Of a stretch of DNA of 64,000 bases, positions 8,052 to 16,879 are shown in pieces. This DNA is from Parvibaculum sp049671045 (lineage in GTDB: Bacteria > Pseudomonadota > Alphaproteobacteria > Parvibaculales > Parvibaculaceae), in contig NZ_JBATUH010000018.1 in NCBI RefSeq assembly GCF_049671045.1, positions 62,001 to 126,000 of the forward strand. The letters are read 5' to 3'. Within the stretch, counting starts at the first letter, position 1, and every line of letters begins with the position of its first letter. The translations under genes were made by a program, and so were the position numbers. The notes under the pieces are model-generated. The model was given only the letters and a program-made list of their open reading frames with translations. It made no database searches and had not been told where the DNA came from.

Positions 8052-9206
8052 TCAACCCTTGATCTCCTGCCACTTCTGCTGCCAGGTCGTGTAGCTCGTG
8101 CACTCGTTCTTGCCGCTGCTGCACATTTCCTGAGGCGTCTTCCAGAACCTGATCTGCTTGAGATAGATCGCGGCTTCGTTCAGATGGTAGCGCTCGCAGG
8201 AGCCCTTATCGAGTTTGTCCATCTCGGCGCAGGCTTTCATGTTGGCCGGCGTCTCGCCGAAATAGATCGCCTGCTGCGCCTGTACCGAAGGCGTGGAGAC
8301 ATAGGCCATCCACTTATAGGCGCAGTTGACGTGCTTCGACTTCGCCGAAAGCATCCAGCTATCGGCCCAGCCCGTCGCCCCTTCGCTCGGTACAGTATCG
8401 GCGACCTTGGCGCCTGCCGCCTTCAACGTGATGGTCTGATAGGGCCATGCGGCGCCGATGATGGCGTCGCCATTCTTGAAGAGTTCGATCTCGTCGGAAG
8501 CGAGCGCCCAGTATTTCTTGATGAGCGGACGCTGCTTCTTCAGGAGAGCGACGGCGACATCGAGCTGCTTTTCGGTGAGTTCATAAGGGTCGGTGATGCC
8601 GAGGCTCGGGTCCTTCTTGGCGAGATATAGCGCCGCATCGGCAATCTGGATCGGATTGTCCGGCACCGTGATCTTGCCCTTGTAGGCCTCGTCATAGATC
8701 GCCGCCCAGCTCGTCGGCGCGGTCTCGAACTTGTCCGTATTATAGAGGAGCACGTTCGGGCCCCATTCATAGGAGAGGCCGTAGTGAACGCCCTTGAGCG
8801 TGTTGTGCGGCGGCGCCTGCAGGTCCGGCACGAAGTTCTCGAAATCCGGAATGAGCTTGACGTCGATCGGCTGCACATTGCCGCCGAGGATGAGGCGCAG
8901 GCTCGCATCGCCCGACGCCGAGACGAGATCGTATTCCGAGCCGCCGCCCTGGCGCATCAGCGCCACCATCTCATCGGAGGAGCCCGCATATTTGCGGTTG
9001 ACGATGCAACCCGTCTCTTTCTCGAACGGCTTTACCCAGGAATCCTCCGCATATCCCTCCCATGCCACGATATTGAGCGCGCCCTCGCCCTCGCCGATCG
9101 TCTTCGGATAGTTCGGCGCCACCGGCTCGGCAAACGCCGAGACGGAGAATGCGATTGCCGTGCCCAGGGTCAATCCCAAAGCGACGGTACTTTTCATGCT
9201 GGTCAT
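8052..9206 (-). CDS. potD: Extracellular polyamine-type solute-binding protein (PotD/PotF-like)
   Basis: This 384-residue periplasmic binding protein starts with a clear signal peptide, MTSMKSTVALGLTLGTAIAF to about SAFA (residue 26). The mature part has LNIVAWEGYAEDSWVKPFEKETGC, typical of the PotD/PotF/spermidine-binding group (WxGY near the start). Two paired cysteines near the C-terminus (CAEMDKLDKGSCERY) may form a disulfide. AGGAGGG seven bases before ATG 9206 fixes the start. It delivers the ligand to PotB/PotC. The exact ligand cannot be assigned. Confidence 0.9.
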   Translation of the reverse strand: MTSMKSTVALGLTLGTAIAFSVSAFAEPVAPNYPKTIGEGEGALNIVAWEGYAEDSWVKPFEKETGCIVNRKYAGSSDEMVALMRQGGGSEYDLVSASGDASLRLILGGNVQPIDVKLIPDFENFVPDLQAPPHNTLKGVHYGLSYEWGPNVLLYNTDKFETAPTSWAAIYDEAYKGKITVPDNPIQIADAALYLAKKDPSLGITDPYELTEKQLDVAVALLKKQRPLIKKYWALASDEIELFKNGDAIIGAAWPYQTITLKAAGAKVADTVPSEGATGWADSWMLSAKSKHVNCAYKWMAYVSTPSVQAQQAIYFGETPANMKACAEMDKLDKGSCERYHLNEAAIYLKQIRFWKTPQEMCSSGKNECTSYTTWQQKWQEIKG

Positions 9207-9233
9207 CTCAGAACCCTCCTTTCCTGGATGGTT

Positions 9234-10304
9234 TCACTGAAGCTCGAACAGGTTGTCCGGACGCCACGCAACTTGCACTCTGCTGCCCTGCTCCTCCCGG
9301 AAGCGGGCCGTCGTACGATCGAAATTCTGGCGGATGGCGACGATCCTCGTGCCGTCGGCGAGCCCCACCGCATAGCGGGTGAACGTGCCGACATAGACGG
9401 CCTCGATGACGACGCCTTCCTCGGTGTGAAGTCCCGCCTCGTCGAAGAACTGGCCGAGCGGTGCGACACGCACTTTTTCCGGCCGCAGCACGAAGCGCCT
9501 GCCATCGCGCTTCAGAATGTTCGACGTGCCGACGAAGCCTGCGACGAACTCGTCCGCCGGTTCCTCATAGACTTCCGTCGGCGAACCGATCTGCACGATG
9601 CGGCCCTGATTGAAGATGGCGATGCGGTCGCTCATCGTCAGGGCCTCTTCCTGATCGTGGGTCACATAGAGGAAAGTGATCTTCACCTCCTCCTGAATAC
9701 GCTTGAGTTCGGATTGCATTTCCTGGCGCAGCTTCAGATCGAGTGCGCCGAGTGGCTCGTCGAGCAGCAGAACCTTCGGCCGGTTCACGATGGCGCGCGC
9801 AAGCCCGACACGCTGGCGCTGGCCGCCTGACAGTTGCGCCGGCTGGCGCGCGCCGAAGTTTTCGAGCCGGACCATGCGCAGCGCCTCTTCCACGCGCACC
9901 GTGCATTCACTTTTGGGTACGCCCTTGGCGTGCAGACCATAGGCGATATTCTCCGCGACCGTCATATGCGGAAAGAGCGCGTAGTCCTGAAAGACCGTGT
10001 TGATATCGCGCTCGTAGGGCGGCATGCCCGTCACATCGGCGCCGCTCAGCTCGATCACGCCGCGATCCGGCTTCTCGAAACCTGCGATGAGCCTCAGCGT
10101 CGTCGTCTTGCCGGAACCGGAGGGGCCGAGCAGCGTATAGAACTCGCCACGGCGGACTTCGAGATCGACCTGCTCGACCGCCACTGTCTCCTTATACGCC
10201 TTGCGCACGCCTTCGAGACGAACGATCACGGGCTCGACATCGCCATCGGGCATCGGGCCACTCTCCGCCTGATCTTCGTTCCGCGCGAAGCTGCTCAACG
10301 TCAC
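9234..10304 (-). CDS. potA: Polyamine-type ABC transporter ATPase (PotA-like)
   Basis: This ATPase subunit has 356 residues. Walker A is GPSGSGKTT, the Q-loop region is TVFQDYALFPHMTV, the ABC signature is LSGGQRQRVGLARAI, Walker B is VLLLDEPLGALD and the switch His lies in YVTHDQEEALTMSD. A C-terminal TOBE-like domain (about 270-356) includes VLRPEKVRVAP. It energises uptake through PotB/PotC. It lies 24 bp after the aldehyde dehydrogenase and 27 bp before potD, which supports co-transcription. Confidence 0.93.
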   Translation of the reverse strand: MTLSSFARNEDQAESGPMPDGDVEPVIVRLEGVRKAYKETVAVEQVDLEVRRGEFYTLLGPSGSGKTTTLRLIAGFEKPDRGVIELSGADVTGMPPYERDINTVFQDYALFPHMTVAENIAYGLHAKGVPKSECTVRVEEALRMVRLENFGARQPAQLSGGQRQRVGLARAIVNRPKVLLLDEPLGALDLKLRQEMQSELKRIQEEVKITFLYVTHDQEEALTMSDRIAIFNQGRIVQIGSPTEVYEEPADEFVAGFVGTSNILKRDGRRFVLRPEKVRVAPLGQFFDEAGLHTEEGVVIEAVYVGTFTRYAVGLADGTRIVAIRQNFDRTTARFREEQGSRVQVAWRPDNLFELQ

Positions 10305-10328
10305 CTCTCCCCCAGACTCAGAGCTGGC

Positions 10329-11753
10329 TCAGTGTTTCACCATCACATGCCGCACGACCGAATAATCCTCGAGCGCATAGGCAGACAGGTCTTTTCCGTA
10401 GCCTGATGATTTCATGCCGCCATGCGGCATCTCGTTCGCCAGCATGAAATGCGTGTTGACCCATGTGCAGCCATATTGAAGCCGCGCCGCGGTCTGCATC
10501 GCCCTGGAGATATCGCGGGTCCACACCGATGAGGCGAGGCCGTACTGGGAATCGTTCGCCCAGCCGATCGCCTGTTCCACATCGTCGAAGCGCGTGATCG
10601 AAACGACCGGGCCGAAGACCTCGCGCTGCACGATCTCGTCTTCCTGCCGCGCGCCCGCGATGACGGTCGGCTCATAGAAGAAGCCATTGCCCGCGCCCGG
10701 CTTGCCGCCCGTCAGCACCTCGACATGCTTCTGCGCCCGCGCCCGCTCGACGAAGCTCGAGACGCGGCTGCGCTGCCTTTCGCTGATGAGGGGGCCAAGC
10801 TCGACGCCCTCTTCCTCCGGCCCACCGAACCTGATGCCCGAGACGGCGCTGGCGAGATCGGCCGCCACCTTGTCGTAGACCTTCGCGCCCGCATAGATGC
10901 GGCAGGCCGCCGTGCAGTCCTGTCCCGCATTGTAATAGCCGAAGGTCCGGACACCCTCGACCACGGCGTCGATATCGGCGTCGTCGAAAACGATGACGGG
11001 CGCCTTGCCGCCAAGCTCGAGATGCGTGCGCTTGAGCGTGCCGGTCGCGGCTTCGAGCACCTTGCGGCCGGTCGCAATGTCGCCCGTGAGCGAAGTCATG
11101 TGGACGCCCGGGTGCGAGACGAGCGGCGCGCCGACCGTTTCGCCCCGGCCAAGCACGAGGTTCCAGACGCCGGCGGGAAAAAGCTCGGCCATGACCTCAG
11201 CCAGTTTCAGCGTCGTCAGCGGCGTCTGTTCGGACGGCTTCAGCACGACGACATTGCCCGCCGCGAGCGCGGGCGCGATCTTCCACGCCGCCATCATCAG
11301 CGGATAGTTCCAGGGCGCGATCGAGGCGACGACGCCGATGGGATCGCGGCGGATCATGCTGGTGAGGCCGGGCAGGTATTCGCCCGCCGCGCTCCCGTTC
11401 ATGCAGCGCGCGGCGCCCGCGAAGAAGCGGAAGCAATCGACGATGGCGGGGATTTCATCCTCGAGCACGCGCGGATAGGGCTTGCCGCAATTGAGGCTCT
11501 CGAGCTTCGCGAAAGCCTCCGCATCCGCCTCGATCCGGTCGGCGAGCTTCAGCAGGAGCCCCGAGCGCTCGGCGGGCGTCGTCCGCCCCCAGCTCGAGAA
11601 AGCGCGGCTCGCCGCAGCGACGGCCTGGTTGATCTGATCTTTCGATGCCGAGGGTATCTTGGCGATCAGGGCGCCCGTCGCCGGGTTGAGGATGTCCTCC
11701 TCCGGCCCTGCGCCCTGCACGAACTTGCCGTCGATAAAGAGCCTAGTTTGCAT
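10329..11753 (-). CDS. Aldehyde dehydrogenase, gamma-aminobutyraldehyde/betaine-aldehyde type
   Basis: This 474-residue NAD(P)-dependent aldehyde dehydrogenase has the catalytic Glu in LELGGKAPVIVF and the catalytic Cys in NAGQDCTAACRIYAG, with FGPVVSITRFDD and the QYGCTWVNTHFML end typical of PatD/PuuC-like enzymes. As first gene of a polyamine-uptake operon, it most likely oxidises 4-aminobutanal (from putrescine) or a related aminoaldehyde. ATG 11753 is preceded by GGGAGAGGCGTG. The open frame continues upstream to 11960 through the palindromic intergenic sequence, which is non-coding in character. No putrescine aminotransferase lies in the window. Confidence 0.88.
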   Translation of the reverse strand: MQTRLFIDGKFVQGAGPEEDILNPATGALIAKIPSASKDQINQAVAAASRAFSSWGRTTPAERSGLLLKLADRIEADAEAFAKLESLNCGKPYPRVLEDEIPAIVDCFRFFAGAARCMNGSAAGEYLPGLTSMIRRDPIGVVASIAPWNYPLMMAAWKIAPALAAGNVVVLKPSEQTPLTTLKLAEVMAELFPAGVWNLVLGRGETVGAPLVSHPGVHMTSLTGDIATGRKVLEAATGTLKRTHLELGGKAPVIVFDDADIDAVVEGVRTFGYYNAGQDCTAACRIYAGAKVYDKVAADLASAVSGIRFGGPEEEGVELGPLISERQRSRVSSFVERARAQKHVEVLTGGKPGAGNGFFYEPTVIAGARQEDEIVQREVFGPVVSITRFDDVEQAIGWANDSQYGLASSVWTRDISRAMQTAARLQYGCTWVNTHFMLANEMPHGGMKSSGYGKDLSAYALEDYSVVRHVMVKH

Positions 11754-11889
11754 CACGCCTCTCCCCTGGGCCAGCCGCGAAACCTTATGGCCGCGCCCCG
11801 TTCGACCGGCGGGCCTCGACCGGCACAGGGTGCCGGGCGGCCCGCGACGGCATGGGGCGGCAGTCTGTGCGGAAATGCTAGGGCAGGTT

Positions 11890-11912
11890 TTTTCCGATTG
11901 AAAATCGGAAAA
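11890..11912. promoter_or_regulatory. Perfect 10-bp inverted repeat upstream of the aldehyde dehydrogenase/pot operon
   Basis: TTTTCCGATT and AATCGGAAAA flank the trinucleotide GAA, about 137-159 bp before the operon's first codon. On the coding (minus) strand no U-tract follows, so it looks more like a regulator-binding site than a terminator. A further partial copy (TTCGGAAAATC) lies 20 bases away. The upstream LysR regulator is the obvious candidate ligand, but this is inference. Confidence 0.45.
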
Positions 11913-11943
11913 TCCGCGCTGTCCGTTCGGAAAATCAGATAGC

Positions 11944-12023
11944 TGGAGCGTTTCCAGCAAAAGCGGGAACCGCTTTTGTGGTTTGGAAACGCGACAAATC
12001 AGGAAACCGGAGCACCCGGTTCC
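11944..12023. repeat. Composite palindromic intergenic repeat (alphaproteobacterial REP-like)
   Basis: Two adjacent stem-loops are seen. The first has an outer stem GCGTTTCC/GGAAACGC (11948-11992) enclosing an inner perfect 9-bp stem CAAAAGCGG/CCGCTTTTG with loop GAA (11958-11978). The second has GGAA(A)CCGG/CCGGTTCC (12002-12023). The motif resembles dispersed GAGCGTTTTC..CCGGTTTTG-type repeats that I recall from Hyphomicrobiales genomes. It lies just after the lysR stop and may end that transcript. Copy number cannot be tested here, because no second copy is in this window. Confidence 0.6.
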
Positions 12024-12050
12024 ATCCCGCCAAAACGGATGCTTCTCGCG

Positions 12051-12971
12051 TCAGATTCCCGGCGAGCGGCGCCTCGCGGCCGGGGGCGTATATTCCCGGC
12101 ACATGTCGAGAAACTGGCTCGCCGTCGGCCTGAGCGGCGCGCCCCGACGCCAGACGAGCCCCACATCCACGGTCGGGATGGGATTGGCGAGTTCCCGCGC
12201 CTCCAGCCTGTCGCCTTCGAGCGACCAGGGGCGATAGGCCATGTCCGGCAGCGTCGCGAGCCCGACCCCCATGCCGACAAGGCTCCTGACCGCCTCGACC
12301 GAGGAGGTGCGCAGCACGATGTTGGGCGTGAGCCCCTCCTCCTGCCAATAGGAGGTCGTCGTCTCGATGAGTTCGTCGACGGCAAGCATGATGAGCGGCT
12401 CGGTCGCAAGATCGCTCAGCGTAAGGACGTTGTGCGAAAGGAGCCCGTGGCCTGCCGGAAGCCAGATGCGCCAGGGCGAACGGATGAGAATTTCCGATTC
12501 GAGCGCCTGCCTGTCCTGGAGATTGGAAACGAGCAGCAACCCCACATCGAGCTCGCCATTCACGAGGAGATGTTCGAGATAGGTGCGCTCATCCTCCACC
12601 ACGCGCACATCGACCTGCGGGAAGACCCGGCGGAAACGCGCAAGGAGATCGGCGAGATAATAGCCCGACACCATCGGCGTCACGCCGACATTGAGATCGC
12701 CGGACATCGCCTCCGGCCGCGCGCTGACCGCGCGGCGCGCATCCGCCACCGCCGCCGTGATGCGCCGGGCATGGAGGAGAAGCTGGTGCCCCTCATGCGT
12801 GAGGCGGACGCCCTTCGCATGGCGCACGAAGAGCTCCGCCCCCATTTCATATTCGAGCGCCTGGATCGCGGAGGTGATGGCCGATTGCGAGATGCTGAGT
12901 TCCTGCGCCGCGCGCGAAACGGATTCCGTTTCCGCGGCGGCGATGAAATATCGGATCTGGCGCAGGTTCAT
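12051..12971 (-). CDS. LysR-family transcriptional regulator
   Basis: This 306-residue regulator has an N-terminal winged helix-turn-helix (about 1-60: MNLRQIRYFIAAAETESVSR and AAQELSISQSAITSAIQALE) followed by a linker helix and a periplasmic-binding-like effector domain (about 90-295). It lies upstream of the aldehyde dehydrogenase-pot operon on the same strand, separated by about 300 bp with an inverted repeat, so it may control polyamine uptake. The usual divergent LysR arrangement is absent and the effector is unknown. It starts 36 bp after the transglycosylase gene on the same strand. Confidence 0.9.
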   Translation of the reverse strand: MNLRQIRYFIAAAETESVSRAAQELSISQSAITSAIQALEYEMGAELFVRHAKGVRLTHEGHQLLLHARRITAAVADARRAVSARPEAMSGDLNVGVTPMVSGYYLADLLARFRRVFPQVDVRVVEDERTYLEHLLVNGELDVGLLLVSNLQDRQALESEILIRSPWRIWLPAGHGLLSHNVLTLSDLATEPLIMLAVDELIETTTSYWQEEGLTPNIVLRTSSVEAVRSLVGMGVGLATLPDMAYRPWSLEGDRLEARELANPIPTVDVGLVWRRGAPLRPTASQFLDMCREYTPPAARRRSPGI

Positions 12972-13006
12972 GGGCGTTCACATCAGCGAAGCGGCCGGCT
13001 GTCCCC

Positions 13007-14287
13007 TCAGTTCGTCCGCATCTTCTCCAGAAGCGAGGCGGTCGGATAGCCGTCCGGCGGCCAGCCGATCGTTCTTTGATAATCGCGGATGGCCTTGCGA
13101 GTGTTGTAGCCGATGATCCCGTCGACCTTGCCGTGATCATAGCCTTTGGCGGCCAGAAGCGATTGCAGCTCCTCGCGCTCGCTTCTCGTCAGCGGGCGCT
13201 CGTCGAGCGGCCAGCTTCCCCTGATCTCGCCCTCGCCGCGGAACCGGTCGCCGAGCAGGCAGACAGCCAGCGCATAGGACGTCGAGGCGTTGTAGGCGAG
13301 CACCGTGCGGAAATTCTGCAGCACGAGGAAGGCTGGCCCCTTATAGCCTGCGGGCAGCAGGAGCGAGGCCTTCTCGTTCACGTCGGTGGCGGGGAAGGCC
13401 CGTCCGTCGGCCCGCTTCAGGCCGAGCTTTTGCCATTCCGCGACCGTCTTCGTCAGCGCCATATCCGCAAGCGCATAGTCGAAGCCCTCGGGCATGGCGA
13501 CTTCAAAGCCCCAATGGCTGCCCGTCTGCCAGCCCGAGACGTTCAGATATTGCGCGGTCGAGGCGAGCGTGTCCGCCGTCGAGTGCCATATGTCGCGCCG
13601 CCCGTCGCCATCGAAATCGACGGCATGGGCGAGATAGGTCGTCGGGATGAACTGCGTCTGCCCCATGGCGCCAGCCCAGGAGCCGAGCATTTCCTCCGGC
13701 TGTATGTCGCCGTTCTGAATGATCTTGAGCGCGGCGATGAGCTGCGAGCGGCCGAAATCGGGCCTGCGCCCCTCGAAGCCGAGCGTCGCCAGCGAGCGGA
13801 CGACGCTCTTCGTGCCCATGAAGTCTCCGTAATTGGACTCAAGTCCCCAGATCGCCACCACGACCTGCCGGTCGACTCCATAAGACTTCTCGATCCGGTC
13901 GAGCAGCGCCCTGTTCTCGGCAAGGAGCGCCTTGCCGCGCTCCACCCGCTTGTCCGAAAGCGCGCCGCCCAGATACTCCCAGACCGGCTTCACGAATTCG
14001 GGCTGGCTCTGATCGGCCTCGACCACCGTCTCGTCAGGCCTCACCCCGCTCATGGCGCGATTGAAGGTCGCCGCATTGATCCCGGCCTTCATGGCGTCGA
14101 GGCGGAAGGCGGTCAGCCAGTCGGCGAAGCGCTGGTCGTTTTCACTGACGGGAGGAGCCATGGGCAGGCGCGTTTCGGGAACGTGGCGCATGCGCGCATC
14201 CGCGCATCCCCCGAGCCCCAGCCCGGCAACGAGAAAGACGACACCCGACATCAGCCGAAAAAGGCCGCGCGGACAGACGATCGACAT
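13007..14287 (-). CDS. Lytic murein transglycosylase, MltB-type lipoprotein with peptidoglycan-binding domain
   Basis: This 426-residue protein has a lipoprotein signal peptide with lipobox LGGC (Cys28). The catalytic domain (about 50-340) contains AIWGLESNYGDF, with Glu150 as probable general acid, and SWAGAMGQTQFIPTTYL, both typical of family 3 (MltB) transglycosylases. The C-terminal peptidoglycan-binding domain (about 365-425) reads LLAAKGYDHGKVDGIIGYNT. It cleaves peptidoglycan glycan strands to 1,6-anhydro ends from the periplasmic face of the membrane. GGAG nine bases before ATG 14287 supports the start. It is probably a single gene, unrelated to its neighbours. Confidence 0.92.
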   Translation of the reverse strand: MSIVCPRGLFRLMSGVVFLVAGLGLGGCADARMRHVPETRLPMAPPVSENDQRFADWLTAFRLDAMKAGINAATFNRAMSGVRPDETVVEADQSQPEFVKPVWEYLGGALSDKRVERGKALLAENRALLDRIEKSYGVDRQVVVAIWGLESNYGDFMGTKSVVRSLATLGFEGRRPDFGRSQLIAALKIIQNGDIQPEEMLGSWAGAMGQTQFIPTTYLAHAVDFDGDGRRDIWHSTADTLASTAQYLNVSGWQTGSHWGFEVAMPEGFDYALADMALTKTVAEWQKLGLKRADGRAFPATDVNEKASLLLPAGYKGPAFLVLQNFRTVLAYNASTSYALAVCLLGDRFRGEGEIRGSWPLDERPLTRSEREELQSLLAAKGYDHGKVDGIIGYNTRKAIRDYQRTIGWPPDGYPTASLLEKMRTN

Positions 14288-14426
14288 GCAGCGACTCCAG
14301 CGGGAATATGAAGCACAAGGCTAAGGCGTAGCACGGAAAAGTGTAAGCGCAATTCCGGTCGCACCCGGCGCCCGCGCCCCTCCGGGCGGCGATACCGTGA
14401 GAATGCCGCTATCGGACGAACGCCGT

Positions 14427-16394
14427 TCAATGCCCCTCCTTCTGAACGGCGACGCCGCCGACACCGAGCAGCCGCTCGCCCAGCACGAAGTCCCCCGCCG
14501 CCAGCGATGAAATATCCTGCTCGCCCGGCCCGTAGTTGAAGATGAAGCGATAGGGCCCGCGCCGCCGCGTCCTGACGCCTGGCGGCAGGCGCTCGATGGC
14601 GAGCCCCGCCTCGCGCGCCAGCCTTTCAAGGAGGCCTTCGAGGAGACCGGCATCGGGCGAGCCTGCGAGATAATAGGCGCCGCCCCGCCTCGTGAGGGCG
14701 GGATGGCCGTCGCCCGTCCTCGCGACGACCTCCGCATCCTCGGCCACGACGAATTCGCGCCAGCGGTCGAATTTGCGCGCCTCGTTGCCGTAATTGACCG
14801 GCACCGCCGCATAGGACCTGAAGCTTTCGGCCCGCGTGACCTTGATGCCGAGAAGGGCCGCGAGCGGCCCCGGCGCGAGATTGGCCGGGATCTGATGCGA
14901 GGCCGTGCGGCTTCCCGAGCGCGGCAGAACGAGAAGGCGCCCGTCGAAACTTTCGAGCGAGGCGGCAAGGCGCGGCGGCACATAGGGCGTCGAGGGCAGC
15001 ACCGCCAGCGCATAGGCCGAGAGATTGGCGTCGGGCCCCACAATGTCGATATCGAGGCCGAAGCTTCGCAATATGCGGTAGATGACGAAGACCTGCTCGA
15101 TATAGGAGAAGTTCTGGCCCTGCGGCTGCGTGCGCAGGAACCATTGCGCCTCGTAGGAATAGATGAGCGCCACGCGCGCGGGCACCGCCCGGCCTAGATC
15201 GCCAAGCCGGGCGAGATCGCGGGCAAGCTCCTTCACCTCGAAATAGGCCCGGTCGGGCTCGTTGTTGGGCAGGTTGAGCCCGGCATGGAACTGCTCCTGC
15301 GCGAAGGGCGCCTGCCGCCAGCGGAAATAGGACACCATCTCCGCCCCATGCGCGAAGCCTTCGAGGCCCCAGAGGCGCACGAGGCCCGGCATCGCATCGG
15401 TGTTGTAGGCCGCCCAGTTCACGGGCCCCGGCTGCTGCTCCATGATCGCGAAGCGCCCCCGCCCCGCGCCGCGATAGAGATCGTGATGGAAGGCCTGAAG
15501 ATCGGGATCGCCCGTGCGGGCATAGGCCGCCTTGTGCGCCGGATCGGCCGGAAAGACATCGAGGCTGCCGAGGGGATAGGAATCCCATGTCGCCACGTCG
15601 AGGTCCTTCATCACCTCGTAATGGTCGAAATCGACATGGAAGGTCATGAAATTATGGACGATGTCGCGGCCCGGCGAGAGCGCGCGGATGATGTCGGCCT
15701 GCACGCGGTTGAACTCGCGCACCTGGTCCGACGAGTAGCGCTCGAAATCGGCCCGGTGCGAGGGGTTCGTTTCCGTCACCGCGCCCGATGGCAGGTCTAT
15801 CTCCTCGAAGTCGCGATATTCCATGCTCCAGAAGACATTGCCCCAGGCCGCGTTGAGCGCCGCGATGGAGCCGTAGCGCGCCTTGAGCCAGCGGCGGAAG
15901 CCGAGCCGCGCGGCGGAGGAATAGGAGCGCACCGTATTGTGGCAGCCATATTCATTGTCGGTCTGCCAGGCCACGATGGCGGGATGGTCGCCGAAGCGCT
16001 CGGCAAGCGCGCGCACGATGCGCGCACATTCATGCCGGTAGCCCGCATGGGAAAAGCAGTAATGCCGCCGCGAGCCGAAGGCGCGCACGCGGCCGCGATG
16101 ATCGACGGCCAGCATGTCGGGCATCTTGTCGACGAGCCATTTCGGCGGCGTCGCTGTCGGCGTGCCGAGAATGACGCCGAGCCCATGAGCATGGAGCACG
16201 TCGATCGCGCGGGCGAGCCAGTCGAATTCGAGGCGGCCCGGATCGGGCTCGAGCCGCGACCAGGCAAATTCGCCGATACGGACGCGCGAAATGCCCGCCT
16301 CGCGCATGCGCCGCGCATCGTCCGCCCACATCGTCTCCGGCCAGTGCTCCGGATAATAGCAGACACCGATAGCCGCGCCGCCCGCCTTCGCCAT
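14427..16394 (-). CDS. Beta-galactosidase, glycoside hydrolase family 42
   Basis: This enzyme has about 655 residues. The (beta/alpha)8 domain contains AWQTDNEYG, with Glu148 as acid/base, and FAIMEQQPGPVNW, with Glu319 as nucleophile; these are the two GH42 catalytic glutamates. A trimerisation domain (about 380-590) and a small C-terminal beta domain follow, giving the usual family length. No signal peptide is visible, so it acts in the cytosol on beta-galactosides taken up by an unknown transporter. GGGAGGGAACGGAAC precedes ATG 16394; the frame extends to 16451 without support. It diverges from the YciI gene across 115 bp, which must hold both promoters. Confidence 0.92.
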   Translation of the reverse strand: MAKAGGAAIGVCYYPEHWPETMWADDARRMREAGISRVRIGEFAWSRLEPDPGRLEFDWLARAIDVLHAHGLGVILGTPTATPPKWLVDKMPDMLAVDHRGRVRAFGSRRHYCFSHAGYRHECARIVRALAERFGDHPAIVAWQTDNEYGCHNTVRSYSSAARLGFRRWLKARYGSIAALNAAWGNVFWSMEYRDFEEIDLPSGAVTETNPSHRADFERYSSDQVREFNRVQADIIRALSPGRDIVHNFMTFHVDFDHYEVMKDLDVATWDSYPLGSLDVFPADPAHKAAYARTGDPDLQAFHHDLYRGAGRGRFAIMEQQPGPVNWAAYNTDAMPGLVRLWGLEGFAHGAEMVSYFRWRQAPFAQEQFHAGLNLPNNEPDRAYFEVKELARDLARLGDLGRAVPARVALIYSYEAQWFLRTQPQGQNFSYIEQVFVIYRILRSFGLDIDIVGPDANLSAYALAVLPSTPYVPPRLAASLESFDGRLLVLPRSGSRTASHQIPANLAPGPLAALLGIKVTRAESFRSYAAVPVNYGNEARKFDRWREFVVAEDAEVVARTGDGHPALTRRGGAYYLAGSPDAGLLEGLLERLAREAGLAIERLPPGVRTRRRGPYRFIFNYGPGEQDISSLAAGDFVLGERLLGVGGVAVQKEGH

Positions 16395-16509
16395 GTTCCG
16401 TTCCCTCCCGATTCCTCTCCACGAGCTTGCCGGAATTTCTGTCCGCCGCAAGCCCGCTCGCGCCGCCGGCCGAATTGTTCTAGGAAGATGGCGCGGAAGG
16501 GAGGCGCAA

Positions 16510-16824
16510 ATGCTCTATCTCGACATTCTGAAATATGTGCGACCCGTGGCCGAGGTCGATGCCCATCTCGAGGCGCATCGCGAGTGGCTCCGGCAGGGCT
16601 TCGACGAGGGCCTCGTGCTGATGGCCGGCCGGCGCGATCCGCGCGTGGGCGGCGTCATCCTCATCAAGGCGTCCAGCATCGAGGAAGCGCGCAGCTACGC
16701 GGAAGCCGACCCCTTTATCACCGCGGGCGTTGCCGAATACGACCTCATCGCCTGGGAGCCGACACTGCGCACCGCCGACACGCCCGAACATTGGGGCCCC
16801 GCCGCCCGCATCATGGGCGATTGA
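16510..16824 (+). CDS. YciI-family protein
   Basis: This 104-residue ferredoxin-like-fold protein (YCII domain) contains the conserved His in HLEAHREWLRQGFDEG and the Asp in SYAEADPFITAGVAEYDLIAW, the pair seen in this family. Its function is unclear; some relatives are dehydrochlorinase-like or lactone-related. It lies 55 bp before the alpha-galactosidase gene, so it may be part of the galactoside operon. A GAGGCGC sequence precedes ATG 16510. The longer open frame upstream overlaps the divergent GH42 start and is rejected. Confidence 0.83.
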   Translation: MLYLDILKYVRPVAEVDAHLEAHREWLRQGFDEGLVLMAGRRDPRVGGVILIKASSIEEARSYAEADPFITAGVAEYDLIAWEPTLRTADTPEHWGPAARIMGD

Positions 16825-16879
16825 CGGGGAAGCCGCGCTCGCCGATCCTCGGCGGCGGATATTCCGTGGAGGAAAGCGC

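Noticed and set aside
11754..11960. 69-codon N-terminal extension of the aldehyde dehydrogenase
   Set aside because: It would run through the intergenic palindrome, lacks family similarity, and a strong ribosome site precedes ATG 11753.
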